From JADKFD01 sp050250665 (GTDB taxonomy: Bacteria > Pseudomonadota > Gammaproteobacteria > Xanthomonadales > SZUA-5), in NCBI GenBank assembly GCA_050250665.1, contig JBFWOF010000013.1, positions 52,271-116,270 on the forward strand: DNA of 64,000 bases. Direction: 5' to 3'. Of this stretch, positions 46,946 to 56,232 are shown piece after piece (positions within the stretch are counted from its first letter, which is position 1; every line of letters begins with the position of its first letter). Position numbers and translations under genes: made by a program. The notes under the pieces were generated by a model. It saw only the letters and a program-made list of their open reading frames with translations. It was not told the origin of the DNA and did not search any database.

Positions 46946-48268
46946 GTGAGCAGCGCGCAGTGGTTCCTGCTGGTCGGTGGCTTGCTGCTGTTGATCGGCT
47001 TGACGGTGTCACCGCTGAAGCGTTCGGCGGTCACCTCGCCGATCATCTATCTCGCGGTCGGGGTGCTGTTGGGTCCGAGCGCGCTGAATCTGTTCCATTT
47101 CAATCCGCTGAAGCAGTCGGCGTTGCTGGAAATCCTGACCGAGGTGGCGGTGTTGATCTCGCTGTTTTCGGCCGGCATCAAGATGCCGGCGCCCTTCAGG
47201 CTGGAGCGTTGGCGCACGCCGATCCTGCTGGCCACGGTGTCGATGAGCCTGACCGTGGCCATGGTCGCCGCTTTCGTCTGGTATGCGCTGGGACTGCCGC
47301 TGGGTGCCGGCATATTGCTGGGCGCCATCGTCGCGCCCACCGATCCGGTGCTGGCCAGCGATGTGCAGCTTCGCCATACGACCGACAACGATCAGTTGCG
47401 CTTCACACTGACCTGCGAGGCCGGCATGAACGATGGCAGCGCCTTTCCCTTCGTGATGCTGGGGATGGGCCTGCTGGGTCTGCACGGCCTGGGCGAGTTC
47501 GGTTCCATCTGGCTGCTGCGCGATGTGCTGTGGGCCACGGTCGCGGGGATCGGGGTCGGCGTGCTCGCCGGTGGCGCGCTGGCTCATCTGGGCTGGAAAC
47601 TGCGTCGGGGTCCGTCCAGGCATGAGTTGATGGATGATTTTCTGGGACTCGGGCTGATGGCGGCGGTCTACGGCGTGTCGCTGATGATCAGCGCCTGGGG
47701 CTTTCTGGCGGTGTTCTTCTCCGCGGTGGCGCTGCGCCAGACCGAGTCGCGACTGGCCCGAAAGGCGCTGCTGGCCGTCCCGGCGGAAGCAGCCAGCGCA
47801 AGCGCGCCGAACCCGGCCCTGGATGTCGAGATGCCGGCACTGGAGACCGTCAGCGAAGGCTCGCTGGTCTTCAAGGAACATCTGGGCAGACTTTCCGAGG
47901 TGCTGCTGGTGATCCTCATCGGCGGCACCCTGTTTGTTGATTCCTGGAGCTGGCGTGCCGTCGGTTTTGCCCTGTTCCTGTTCCTGATCGCGCGCCCGGT
48001 CAGCGTCTACGCCGGGCTGATCGGAAGCGGCAGTTCCTGGCGCGTGCGCGGCATGACTGGATGGTTCGGCGTACGCGGCATCGGTTCGCTCTACTACCTG
48101 ATGTACGCCATCCAGCATGGCCTGCCGCAGGCGCTGGCGCTGGAGCTGATCCAGATCACCCTGATCGTCGTCACCCTGTCGATCCTGCTGCACGGCATCA
48201 GCGTCAAGCCGCTGATGGCGCGCTTCTGGCGGCGCAAGCAGGAGCCGGCTGGCGGGCCGCACCTGTAG
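46946..48268 (+). CDS. CPA1-family cation:proton antiporter
   Basis: The GTG start at 46946 gives 440 residues with about twelve membrane helices. The CPA1 landmarks are IVAPTDPVLASDVQ and the ion-site region CEAGMNDGSAFPFV, where Asn-Asp is conserved and the usual SES is replaced by CEA. The GMTGWFGVRGIGSLYYLMYA segment is also typical. It exchanges Na+ or K+ for H+ at the inner membrane. Its central loop (about 270-305) is hydrophilic and Ala/Glu-rich. Confidence 0.85.
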   Translation: MSSAQWFLLVGGLLLLIGLTVSPLKRSAVTSPIIYLAVGVLLGPSALNLFHFNPLKQSALLEILTEVAVLISLFSAGIKMPAPFRLERWRTPILLATVSMSLTVAMVAAFVWYALGLPLGAGILLGAIVAPTDPVLASDVQLRHTTDNDQLRFTLTCEAGMNDGSAFPFVMLGMGLLGLHGLGEFGSIWLLRDVLWATVAGIGVGVLAGGALAHLGWKLRRGPSRHELMDDFLGLGLMAAVYGVSLMISAWGFLAVFFSAVALRQTESRLARKALLAVPAEAASASAPNPALDVEMPALETVSEGSLVFKEHLGRLSEVLLVILIGGTLFVDSWSWRAVGFALFLFLIARPVSVYAGLIGSGSSWRVRGMTGWFGVRGIGSLYYLMYAIQHGLPQALALELIQITLIVVTLSILLHGISVKPLMARFWRRKQEPAGGPHL

Positions 48269-48364
48269 CCGCAGGTCTCGGGAATAGTGCGCGGGAGTGC
48301 CTGACCGGAATCGGGCGGGCGACGCCGAAAATTGCGGCGCCAGCTCGCTTCCGCTGATCCGCTG

Positions 48365-48745
48365 TTACTCGCCCTGCTTCATCATGAACTGCGAAGCAAG
48401 CAGCAGAGCGCCGCCGATCAGCAAGGGAATCAGACCGACCAGATACACCGGTGCCTGCGTCTGCAGCTGAGACAGGAAGATCATCAGCGCCAGACCGACC
48501 GCGGCTGTAATCAGACCGGCCACACGGGCGGTCAGCCGCGCGCGGGCTGCTTCCTTCTGCTCGATCTTCCGAACGTAGTCGAGAACCGGCTGGGGATCGG
48601 CCGCCTCAGCGATTCTCCTCGCCATTTCAAGGTGATAGCGAGCCTCGCTTTCCTTTTGACGGCTAGCCAGCCACATCATCAAAGGGGCAAATCCCAGCAG
48701 TGCGGTACCAACGACGGCGATCATCAACCAGAATGCCGAATTCAT
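48365..48745 (-). CDS. small membrane protein, DUF6249-like, in ECF sigma regulon
   Basis: The 126-residue protein from ATG 48745 has an N-terminal membrane helix (about 5-27), a charged helical middle (RQKESEARYHLEMARRIAE...) and two C-terminal membrane helices. This layout matches the DUF6249 group often found beside ECF sigma genes. It is divergent from the sigma gene, and its own leader contains the same TGCAACC-N16-CGTCTGA element. Role unknown. Confidence 0.7.
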   Translation of the reverse strand: MNSAFWLMIAVVGTALLGFAPLMMWLASRQKESEARYHLEMARRIAEAADPQPVLDYVRKIEQKEAARARLTARVAGLITAAVGLALMIFLSQLQTQAPVYLVGLIPLLIGGALLLASQFMMKQGE

Positions 48746-48785
48746 GCGTTCACTCCTCGGGGGAAATTGTCGGGACTTCGATCGG

Positions 48786-48815
48786 TCAGACGAGGCATCC
48801 ATCGCGGCGGTTGCA
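48786..48815 (-). promoter_or_regulatory. predicted ECF-sigma promoter, minus strand
   Basis: Read on the minus strand, TGCAACC (48815-48809), a 16-base spacer and CGTCTGA (48792-48786) precede the ATG at 48745 by 40 bases. The same sequence and spacing occur on the plus strand 30 bases away. The form fits an ECF promoter with a -35 AAC core and a -10 CGTC. Confidence 0.7.
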
Positions 48816-48844
48816 TTTTTTCTGCGCGACCGCGGCCAAGAAAA

Positions 48845-48874
48845 TGCAACCCGAACCCGAGCGCACCCGTCTGA
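48845..48874 (+). promoter_or_regulatory. predicted ECF-sigma promoter, plus strand
   Basis: TGCAACC (48845-48851), a 16-base spacer and CGTCTGA (48868-48874) lie 20 bases before the sigma-factor ATG. This is identical in motif and spacing to the minus-strand element, implying autoregulation. The two -35 elements also form an inverted repeat, GGTTGCATTTT...AAAATGCAACC. Confidence 0.72.
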
Positions 48875-48894
48875 CCCGTCGTGCACAGTGAAGA

Positions 48895-49431
48895 ATGAGC
48901 ATGACTGAGGAAGAAAAAACCGCAATCGACCGTGTCCTCGCCGGGGACACCAGCGCCTTTGCCGATATCGTCAGGCGTTGGCAGGGCCCGCTGGTCAACC
49001 TGGCCTACCGCTATTGCCGCGATCAGGCGAAGGCCGAAGATCTGGCGCAGGAGGCATTCCTGCGCGCATTTCGCGGGCTGGCCTCATGGCGTCGTGACGC
49101 GGCCTTTTCGACCTGGCTGTTCGCTCTGGCGACCAATGTCTATCGCGATGAAATGCGCCGTTACACCCCGAAATTTGTCGCTGAAGACGAGCATGATGAG
49201 GCCACTCGATCGACCGAGGACGCCGTCAATGACGCCGATCGGCGCACGCTCGTCCACAAGGCCTTGCGCTCGCTTCCACTGAGCTATCGCGAGCCACTGT
49301 TGCTCTTCTACTTCCACGAGCAGAATCTTGCCGAGACCGCCAGGACGCTTGCGCTCCCGGAGGGTACGGTCAAGGCAAGACTCTCGCGTGGACGCGCCTT
49401 GCTGGAATCCAAACTGGCGAATCGACTATGA
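48895..49431 (+). CDS. ECF RNA polymerase sigma factor
   Basis: The 178-residue protein has region 2 (FADIVRRWQGPLVNLAYRYCRDQAKAEDLAQEAFLRAFRGL, DNA melting and -10 recognition) and region 4 (LPLSYREPLLLFYFHEQNLAETARTL followed by PEGTVKARLSRGRALL, -35 binding). It directs transcription of its own regulon. The next gene overlaps by four bases and encodes a candidate anti-sigma factor. The twin upstream elements suggest it activates both divergent units. Confidence 0.93.
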   Translation: MSMTEEEKTAIDRVLAGDTSAFADIVRRWQGPLVNLAYRYCRDQAKAEDLAQEAFLRAFRGLASWRRDAAFSTWLFALATNVYRDEMRRYTPKFVAEDEHDEATRSTEDAVNDADRRTLVHKALRSLPLSYREPLLLFYFHEQNLAETARTLALPEGTVKARLSRGRALLESKLANRL

Positions 49432-49799
49432 AAGCTACGGACATCGATCGAATCCTCGCTTCCGAGGAACACATTTCTCCCTCGCCGGACTTCCTGGGCG
49501 CGGTCATGAAAGCGGTAGAGCGCGAGGCAGCGTTCGAGAAAAAACTGCAATTTCCCTGGCTGCGGGCGCTTCCTGGATTAGTGGCGATGGTCGTCGCCCT
49601 GATCGCCGCCCTTGGCCATGGGTTCGGCGCCTTGCGCGACCCGTCAACCCTGACGACGATCGGCGACCAGTTGGGCCAGCTTTCCATTCTGGCGACCGAA
49701 ATCGGGCTGCAGTGGATCGCCCTCGCTCTGGCGATGACGATGATCTCGATCGCTTTCTCGACCAGTTTGATGACAGGCGCAATGTCCGGCACCCGATAG
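49428..49799 (+). CDS. small membrane protein, candidate anti-sigma factor
   Basis: This 123-residue protein is coupled to the sigma gene (ATGA). Its N-terminal 40 residues are soluble and helical (ILASEEHISPSPDFLGAVMKAVEREAAF), as in small anti-sigma domains. Two membrane helices follow (about 43-62 and 88-112). No zinc-binding HxxxCxxC motif is present. Position and topology suggest it binds and restrains the sigma factor; this is inference. Confidence 0.65.
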   Translation: MKATDIDRILASEEHISPSPDFLGAVMKAVEREAAFEKKLQFPWLRALPGLVAMVVALIAALGHGFGALRDPSTLTTIGDQLGQLSILATEIGLQWIALALAMTMISIAFSTSLMTGAMSGTR

Positions 49800-49959
49800 G
49801 CGCGGAGCTGAGTTATCGGGGTGCTGATCTGGGCTAGTGCCGCATATCGCGACGTCACCGGATTCCGCATGTTTCAGACCCGTCGCCGGCTTTCATCGGT
49901 CCATAACTGCCAGAATGCATGCTCGGTTGCCTTGACGGCAGTAACAGGAGTGACGGCAG

Positions 49960-52176
49960 ATGCGGCCCCTCACGAGCGCCGTTCTGGCGCTGTGTCTATC
50001 GACAACGGCGCTGGCAGCAGATCAGCCCGCGGACTCGATCGATCACTGCGGATTTCGCGCCGAGGGCGATTCCCGGCCGCGAATCGGTCTGGTCCTCAGT
50101 GGCGGCGGCGCCCGCGGTATTGCCCATATCGGCGTGATCAAGGCGCTGGAACGCGCTGGTGTACACGTCGATTGCATCGCCGGCACCAGCATGGGTGCGC
50201 TGGTGGGCGGCTTCTACGCGCTGGGTATGCCGGTCGACGAGATGGAAGAAATCGTGCTGTCGCTGGACTGGGGCACCATGTTCAACGACTCGCTGGAACG
50301 CCCGGAGCGCTCGATCCGTCGCAAGGAAGAAGACCGGCTGTCGCTGAACAGCATCGGTGTGGGGCTGGATCGCAGCGGTCTGAAGATCGCCACCGGCGTG
50401 GTCGCCGGACAGCGCATTCAGGCCTTCCTGGAAAAATCCACCGTGGCCGCCAATGGGGTCAGTCACTTCGATCAGCTGCCGATACCGTTTCGGGCGGTCG
50501 CTACCGACCTCAACACCGGTCTGCCGGTGGTGCTGGACCACGGCAGCCTGGCCACCGCGCTGCGCGCCAGCATGTCGCTGCCGGCGGTACTCGATCCGGT
50601 AGAGATTGACGACCGGATTCTGGTCGATGGTGGCCTCGCCGACCAATTGCCGGTGGAGGTGGTGCGGGCAATGGGTGCCGAAGTGGTCATTGCCGTCAAT
50701 GTCGGCATGCCGCTGGATCGTCTGGACAGCAGTGCCAATCTGCTGACCGTCATCAATCAACTGACCAGCCTGATGACGGTGGGCAACACCCGCGTCGCCA
50801 TCGCCAGCATGGGCGAGCGCGATCTGCTGATCACCCCGGCGTTGGGCACTGAGCTGGGATCGGCGGACTTCGACCAGGGCGAACTGGCCATACAGATCGG
50901 GCTGGATGCCGGCCTTGCGCTGGGTGAGAGGCTCGCCGAGCTGAGCTCGGCCCCGCCAGCCCGGGAGCGCATGCTTGCCCGAGACCTGAGGCCGGTGATC
51001 CACTTCATCCGCCTCGACAACCGCACGCCTTACGCCAACGAGGTGATCCTGTCGCGCATCGACGTGGAGATCGGACAGCCACTGGACATGGTCTCGCTGG
51101 AGAACCAGCTGCGGGTGGTCTACGGCATCGGCACTTTCGCATCGGTGAGCTATCAGGTGGTCAGCGAGCACGGTCAGACCGGTGTGGTCGTGACCGCAGT
51201 ACCCAAATCCCATGGTCCCAACTATGTGCAGATCGGCCTGGCCCTGAGTTCCGACTTCGGCAGCGATTTCAGCGCCAATTTCCGGGCCTCGCTGTTGCTG
51301 GCGCCGATCTCGCCGCTGGGCGCGGAAGCGCGGGTGTTCGCGCAGATCGGCAGCGAACCGACGCTGGGGCTGGAGTACAACCGTCCGCTCGATCCGCTCA
51401 GTCGCAACGCGCTGCTGTTTCGAGGCTTCTACGAGACCGCCGACATCCAGACCTACGACGGCGACGGCAACAATACCGCCACTTATGAAGTACGCCAGTT
51501 GACCACCCGTGCTGCCTGGGTGCGCGAGTTCGGCAGCCTCGGGGCCCTGAACATCGGCATCAGGCGCGGTCTGGGTGAAACCCTGGTTGCCACCGGCGAT
51601 CCGGCGCTGCCTGAAGTCAGCTACCAGATTGGCGATGTCAGCGCGGCACTGACCCTGGACCGTCTCGACAACCTGTATTTCCCGCGCCAGGGCTATTTCG
51701 CCCGCATCGGCATGCTGGGCTCGCGCAAGGCCTTGGGCGCCGACAGCAACTTCGTCCAGGCCGATCTTGATGTCATCGGCGCCCACGGATTCGGCAAGCA
51801 TGCCCTGCAATACGGTTTGCGCCTGCACAGCACCACCTCGGGCACCGCGCCGCTGCAGAGCATCTATCGTCTGGGTGGCCGCGGTCGCGGCATCGGCTAT
51901 CGCCGCAATGAGCTCAGTGGCCAGAACTACGCCGTGCTGATCGGCGGCTACCTGTACGAGCTGGCCGATGTGCTGGGGCGCAGCGCCTACTTCGGCGGCA
52001 CTGTCGAATTCACCAATGCCTGGGACCAGCGCTCGCAGCTGCAGCTGGATCGGAGCGTGGTCAACGCGGGCCTCTATCTGGGTTTCGATTCCTGGATCGG
52101 CCCGATGCTGTTCGGCTATGGCGTGCGCGAAAGTGGCGACGGTACCCTGTTTCTGGAGATCGGCCAGCAGTTCTAG
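49960..52176 (+). CDS. patatin-like phospholipase autotransporter (type Vd, PlpD-like)
   Basis: The 738-residue protein has a signal peptide (1-19), then a patatin domain with the oxyanion loop GGGARG (48-53), nucleophile Ser77 in GTSMG and catalytic Asp223 in VDGG. A POTRA-like linker (about 345-405) is followed by a 16-strand-type barrel of the BamA/Omp85 kind, ending with aromatic EIGQQF. This is the architecture of Pseudomonas PlpD: the lipase is carried to the surface by its own barrel. It probably hydrolyses phospholipids or lysophospholipids. Confidence 0.93.
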   Translation: MRPLTSAVLALCLSTTALAADQPADSIDHCGFRAEGDSRPRIGLVLSGGGARGIAHIGVIKALERAGVHVDCIAGTSMGALVGGFYALGMPVDEMEEIVLSLDWGTMFNDSLERPERSIRRKEEDRLSLNSIGVGLDRSGLKIATGVVAGQRIQAFLEKSTVAANGVSHFDQLPIPFRAVATDLNTGLPVVLDHGSLATALRASMSLPAVLDPVEIDDRILVDGGLADQLPVEVVRAMGAEVVIAVNVGMPLDRLDSSANLLTVINQLTSLMTVGNTRVAIASMGERDLLITPALGTELGSADFDQGELAIQIGLDAGLALGERLAELSSAPPARERMLARDLRPVIHFIRLDNRTPYANEVILSRIDVEIGQPLDMVSLENQLRVVYGIGTFASVSYQVVSEHGQTGVVVTAVPKSHGPNYVQIGLALSSDFGSDFSANFRASLLLAPISPLGAEARVFAQIGSEPTLGLEYNRPLDPLSRNALLFRGFYETADIQTYDGDGNNTATYEVRQLTTRAAWVREFGSLGALNIGIRRGLGETLVATGDPALPEVSYQIGDVSAALTLDRLDNLYFPRQGYFARIGMLGSRKALGADSNFVQADLDVIGAHGFGKHALQYGLRLHSTTSGTAPLQSIYRLGGRGRGIGYRRNELSGQNYAVLIGGYLYELADVLGRSAYFGGTVEFTNAWDQRSQLQLDRSVVNAGLYLGFDSWIGPMLFGYGVRESGDGTLFLEIGQQF

Positions 52177-52186
52177 CCCGCCGTGT

Positions 52187-52546
52187 TCATGGCAGCCGAG
52201 TGCCGCCTGTCCCTTCGTCCACGCAAGCTGCGTAGCGCTGCAACAGCAACGGTATCGCCTCGGTTCTCCAGAATTTCGGAGACACCAGTCCGCCGGACAT
52301 GCCAGCCGTCCCGTAGCGATCGATCCGTACCTGAGCGTCCAGCTCCAGCGCCTGCCCGGTCAATCGTACGTAGCCTTCCGCGAGCAGCGCACGCAGATCC
52401 TCAGCGCTGGCCGGAAGCGGCAGGTAGGCAAAGCGTTCTGCCAGTTCCTCCCAGAGCATGGGATCGCCGCGCAAACCCCAATGACCCGGCTTCGGTGCGA
52501 ACAGATCAGTGATCAGCAGATCAGCGCTGGTCTTGTCGGTATTCAT
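52187..52546 (-). CDS. hypothetical protein
   Basis: The 119-residue product starts at ATG 52546 (MNTDKTSAD); ATG 52558 or 52564 would add four to six residues. No signal peptide or membrane segment is present. Recognisable stretches are ITDLFAPKPGHWGLRGDP and YGTAGMSGGLVSPKFW, which look like a small globular protein. It is convergent with the autotransporter gene, only 10 bases away. Family not recognised. Confidence 0.6.
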   Translation of the reverse strand: MNTDKTSADLLITDLFAPKPGHWGLRGDPMLWEELAERFAYLPLPASAEDLRALLAEGYVRLTGQALELDAQVRIDRYGTAGMSGGLVSPKFWRTEAIPLLLQRYAACVDEGTGGTRLP

Positions 52547-52721
52547 CGCAGCCATCATTCCCAAGTCTGGATGGATGCCTGGATCCTACCGCCGTGTGGA
52601 AAAGAAGGCACAGCAACACGTGAACGCAGCCCAAGGCAGCGCACGGGATGCTTCCGATCCGATGGTGATCTCGCCGAGACGGCAACAGGGGTGATGATTC
52701 GAGTTGAAGCCCTGGGGACGT

Positions 52722-52745
52722 GCCCGTCACCCCTGGGTGACGGGC
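52722..52745 (-). terminator. hairpin terminator candidate downstream of the lipoprotein gene
   Basis: A perfect 11-bp stem, GCCCGTCACCC/GGGTGACGGGC, with a 2-base loop lies 20 bases beyond the stop of the minus-strand gene ending at 52766. There is no strong T-run, so termination efficiency is uncertain. Confidence 0.5.
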
Positions 52746-52765
52746 TTGCCTGCGCGGATCGTGCC

Positions 52766-53224
52766 TTACTCGTGGTGTTCTGCGGCCACCAGAGCCATGT
52801 CGCGGGTGGCCGTGGCGTCAGCCAGCTGCGCGGCCAGTTCGGCTTCGGCCTGACTCAGGCAGGCGTCCTTGTCGACACCCTTCATGGCGCCGCAGGCCTG
52901 CCTGGCCACTTCGGCACGGCCATTGGCCTGGGTGGTAGCCAGTTCAAAGTCCGCTCTGGCGGTTTTTGCCATCGCCTCGGCCTCGGCGTCCGTGAGCTTG
53001 CCGAAAGCCGAAGATTCCTTGTCTGCGTAGTCCTCGCGTGCGGCCGCGACATCCTCATTGGCCTGGGCCACGATCTGATCCTTGCTCTCGCGCGCGTCGC
53101 TGGTGTCCTTGGCGGCGTCCTGCTTTGCTGCCACCACATCCTTGGCGGTGTCCTGCGGCGTTTCCTGGCAAGCACCAAGGAACAGCATGGCGATCAGTGC
53201 CGCCGGCATCATCTTCATCTTCAT
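52766..53224 (-). CDS. small lipoprotein, helical and Ala-rich
   Basis: ATG 53224, preceded by CAGGAG, gives 152 residues. The signal peptide ends in the lipobox LGAC, so Cys19 should be lipidated and carried to the outer or inner membrane. The rest is a highly charged Ala/Glu/Asp/Lys helix with coiled-coil-like character and two Cys residues (ACGAMKGVDKDAC) near 110-122 that could form a disulfide. Function unknown; an envelope structural or stress role is possible. Confidence 0.75.
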   Translation of the reverse strand: MKMKMMPAALIAMLFLGACQETPQDTAKDVVAAKQDAAKDTSDARESKDQIVAQANEDVAAAREDYADKESSAFGKLTDAEAEAMAKTARADFELATTQANGRAEVARQACGAMKGVDKDACLSQAEAELAAQLADATATRDMALVAAEHHE

Positions 53225-53503
53225 GGTGCAACTCCTGTGAGTGTGTAGCGTGCCCGCAATCTGCAGGAAGCGCTTCCCGCCGTCGGTGCGACGGCGCACG
53301 CTCGATGCACTTCAGGGCTATCCGCGCACAGGTCGATCGCTTCGCCTCTGGCACGACCGGCATCGGTCACACGGCCTCTTCCAGCTGATGCTCGGTGGGA
53401 CAGCGCACCGACCTGAGCGCAGCTCAGGGCGCAGATTGCTCGTGCGCAAGAGCCAGGCCGTGCCTGGTCCTTGTCCCGATCCCTTGCACACGCGGAGAGC
53501 AAA

Positions 53504-53662
53504 ATGTCGCTAGGCATGCTGTTGTTGATCATCGTTGTACTGATGCTGCTGGGTGCCCTTCCCAATTGGGGCCACAGCCGATCGTGGGGCTACGGGCCCA
53601 GCGGCGGCCTGGGACTGGTGCTGGTCATCGTGCTGGTTCTGGTGCTGATGGGCCGAATCTGA
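53504..53662 (+). CDS. DUF3309 family small membrane protein
   Basis: The 52-residue protein starts at ATG 53504, after GGAGAG. It has two short hydrophobic helices around a conserved LGALPNWGHSRSWGYGPSG turn, the hallmark of DUF3309. Members are predicted inner-membrane peptides of unknown function, often found near stress genes. It is monocistronic here. Confidence 0.85.
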   Translation: MSLGMLLLIIVVLMLLGALPNWGHSRSWGYGPSGGLGLVLVIVLVLVLMGRI

Positions 53663-53998
53663 ACCGCCGGCGGCGAGCCACGATCTGACGGTCGTGCGGA
53701 TCGCCGCCCGCTTCCCACGGGCCGGATAACGGCCCTCCAGGCGAGGAGCTGCCACTGGCGGCACCAGACTTTGGCGCACCTCGGACGCCGAGTCGATTCC
53801 CGCTCACGAGCCGATGTGTCCGCCCGTTTCTGTCGACACCACGTCTGGAATGCACGCCCCACGCCCGGAATGGACCTCGGGCTGGCTCTGCTGAGCCTGG
53901 GCATCAGTTTCAACTCGTGTGCTAGGCTGAGCGCAAAGCAGATTCGCGATCTGCGCGTTGACGTACATCAGGTCACCGCTCTACACGAGGGCCAGGGA
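53663..53998. other. 336-bp intergenic region without a recognised feature
   Basis: No repeat family or persuasive reading frame was found; the region is GC-rich throughout. Frames extending upstream from the FG-GAP gene through this region lack a start signal. Confidence 0.45.
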
Positions 53999-55606
53999 AT
54001 GAACACCAGGACTTCCGCACCTTCGAACTGGTCATGGCCAGAAAAAACTGGCGTCTGGGCGCTGGCCTGCTTCGGTCTGGCTGGCGGCACTGCTGCCGGG
54101 GCCGCGATCACGCTGCAGGACATCGGCGCCCAGCGCGGCATTGGCAGCTATGCCATGGCGCAACCCATGGGCGGGGGCGCAGCAGCCGCGGACTTCGACG
54201 GCGATGGCGACGTCGATCTGTTCATCCCCAACGAAAAACTGATTCCGGATCAGCTCTACGTCAATCAGGGGAACGGCTTTTTCGACGAGCGTGCAGCGGC
54301 ACTGGGGCTGGACTCCCTGCTCCGCAGTCGAACCGCCCTGTGGCTGGACGTGGATGGCGACGGTGATCTGGATCTGATCGTGGCCGGTGATTGCCAGGGC
54401 AACTCTCAGGGCACCGGAAATCCTCAGTGTGATCCGGGCTTCGCAATGATGCGTCTGTACCGCCAGGAAAACGGCGTCTTCGTCGACGCCACGATTGGCT
54501 CCGGACTCGAGCAGGATTCGGGCACGATGGAGGACGGCCACCACCGCGGCGGCATGGCCGCGGGTGATATTGATGGTGACGGCGATCTCGATCTGTACGT
54601 GGCGACCTGGAACGGCCGTTCACAGCTGTTCGTCAACAACGGCAGCGGCCACTACACCGACATCACCATCAGTGCGGGTGTGGACCGACCGCTGACCTCG
54701 CAATGGCAGCCGGTGATGTTCGATGTGGACGGTGACGGCGCGCTCGACATCTTTGTCGCGGTCGATTTCACCGACAATTTTCTGTTCATGAATCATGGCA
54801 ACAACGTCTTTGTCGAGCGCGCCGAAGTGGCCGGCGTCAATCGCAACTGGAACGACATGGGCGTTGCCGTCGGTGACTACGACAACGATGGCGATTTCGA
54901 CATGTACGTCACCCAGGTCTATGGCCGTGAGCCCGGTGAGCACAACATGCTGCTGCGTAACGACTCGACCATCGGCAACCCGCTTTTCGTCGATGTCGGC
55001 GACAGCGCCGGCGTGGGCGATACCGGTTGGGGCTGGGGCGCCACCTTCTTCGACGCCGATCTCGATGGCGATTTGGATCTGGCGGTGACCAACGGCTTCG
55101 TCAACGTCCACGACCAGTCCCGACTGTTCCGCAACGACGGCGGCGATACCTACACCGATATCTCGACCCAAAGCGGCTTCAACGACATGCTCTGGGGCAG
55201 CAGCCTGATTGCGATCGATGCCGAAGGTGATGGCCAACTCGATCTGTTGCAGACCTGCAAGATCCACCCTCAACCCGGTCCCTTGCGCCTGCTGCACAAC
55301 GCGACCGCATCCAGCAACCACCATCTGGTCGTGGTTCCCAGGGCAAACGCTGGCAACACCCACGCGATCGGTGCGAGGGTGTCGGTGACGGCAGGCGGAC
55401 AGACCCAGCATCGTCTGATGAGTGCGGGCATCTCCTTCCTCGGCCAGGAGCCTGCCCGAGCCCACTTCGGCCTGGGCAGCGCCACCCGAGTCGACGAGAT
55501 CAAGGTGCGCTGGCCCGACGGCCACGAAACCTCCAGACGTTCAGTCCTGGCCGACCGCTTGCTGCAGATACCTGCCGACGAACTGCACTACGCCAATTTC
55601 GAGTGA
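53999..55606 (+). CDS. secreted FG-GAP/VCBS repeat protein with ASPIC/UnbV domain
   Basis: ATG 53999 with an AGGGA site gives 535 residues and a signal peptide ending near AGA-AIT. Several calcium-binding-type repeats of the form D-x-D-G-D-x-D follow (ADFDGDGDVDLF, DVDGDGDLDLI, DIDGDGDLDLY, DVDGDGALDIF, DYDNDGDFDMY, DADLDGDLDLA), making a beta-propeller. The C-terminal part (about 440-520) is an ASPIC/UnbV domain with GARVSVTAGG and RWPDGH. The protein ends in HYANFE, a weak form of the GFE tag. It is probably a surface adhesin-like or carbohydrate-binding protein. Confidence 0.87.
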   Translation: MNTRTSAPSNWSWPEKTGVWALACFGLAGGTAAGAAITLQDIGAQRGIGSYAMAQPMGGGAAAADFDGDGDVDLFIPNEKLIPDQLYVNQGNGFFDERAAALGLDSLLRSRTALWLDVDGDGDLDLIVAGDCQGNSQGTGNPQCDPGFAMMRLYRQENGVFVDATIGSGLEQDSGTMEDGHHRGGMAAGDIDGDGDLDLYVATWNGRSQLFVNNGSGHYTDITISAGVDRPLTSQWQPVMFDVDGDGALDIFVAVDFTDNFLFMNHGNNVFVERAEVAGVNRNWNDMGVAVGDYDNDGDFDMYVTQVYGREPGEHNMLLRNDSTIGNPLFVDVGDSAGVGDTGWGWGATFFDADLDGDLDLAVTNGFVNVHDQSRLFRNDGGDTYTDISTQSGFNDMLWGSSLIAIDAEGDGQLDLLQTCKIHPQPGPLRLLHNATASSNHHLVVVPRANAGNTHAIGARVSVTAGGQTQHRLMSAGISFLGQEPARAHFGLGSATRVDEIKVRWPDGHETSRRSVLADRLLQIPADELHYANFE

Positions 55607-55716
55607 GCGACCGGATGCCCGCCACGCACGCACGGCGTTGCGGGTCAGCGCAGGATGAGCAGACCTGCGATGTGAGCCCCCGGTCGGTGCCCTTGAACCG
55701 GCGCATGCTGTCGTGG

Positions 55717-56170
55717 GTAGCCCGTTGTGCCGCGCAGCGGCTCAGCGGGGCGCTTTCTGACGATACCGGTTCATGGAAAGCGCATGGCGTAGCCCGTTGT
55801 GCCGCGCAGCGGCTCAGCGGGGCACTTTCGCGTCACCGCCCGGAGAGCGCTGCGCGCACTTCGGGCTACAAAAGCCGCCTCGCGCCAGCCTCGCGTATTC
55901 AAGCACTGACGATACCGGTTCATGGAAAGCGCACGGCGTAGCCCGTTGTGCCGCGCAGCGGCTCAGCGGGGCGCTTTCTGACGATACCGGTTCATGGAAA
56001 GCGCACGGCGTAGCCCGTTGTGCCGCGCAGCGGCTCAGCGGGGCACTTTCTGACGATACCGGTTCATGGAAAGCGCACGGCGTAGCCCGTTGTGCCGCGC
56101 AGCGGCTCAGCGGGGCGCTTTCGCGTCACTTCCCGCAGAGCGCTGCGCGCACTTCGGGCTACAAAAGCCG
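55717..56170. repeat. 72-bp tandem array with one inserted segment
   Basis: GTAGCCCGTTGTGCCGCGCAGC recurs at 55717, 55789, 55938, 56010 and 56082, so the unit is 72 bases with one interval enlarged by a 77-base insert (55825-55900). The insert and the array end both carry CGCTGCGCGCACTTCGGGCTAC, which is the reverse complement of a sequence at 8627-8650. Since 72 is a multiple of three, a frame remains open, but it is not a plausible protein. The array fills most of the gap 55607-56232. Confidence 0.9.
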
Positions 56171-56232
56171 GTTCTTGCCGGAATACCGAAATTCAATGAC
56201 TTACGATATGGGTACAGAGAACGCGCAACCGT

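Noticed and set aside
55717..56170. CRISPR-like array
   Set aside because: Repeat copies are contiguous 72-bp units without unique spacers of constant size, and no cas gene is present.
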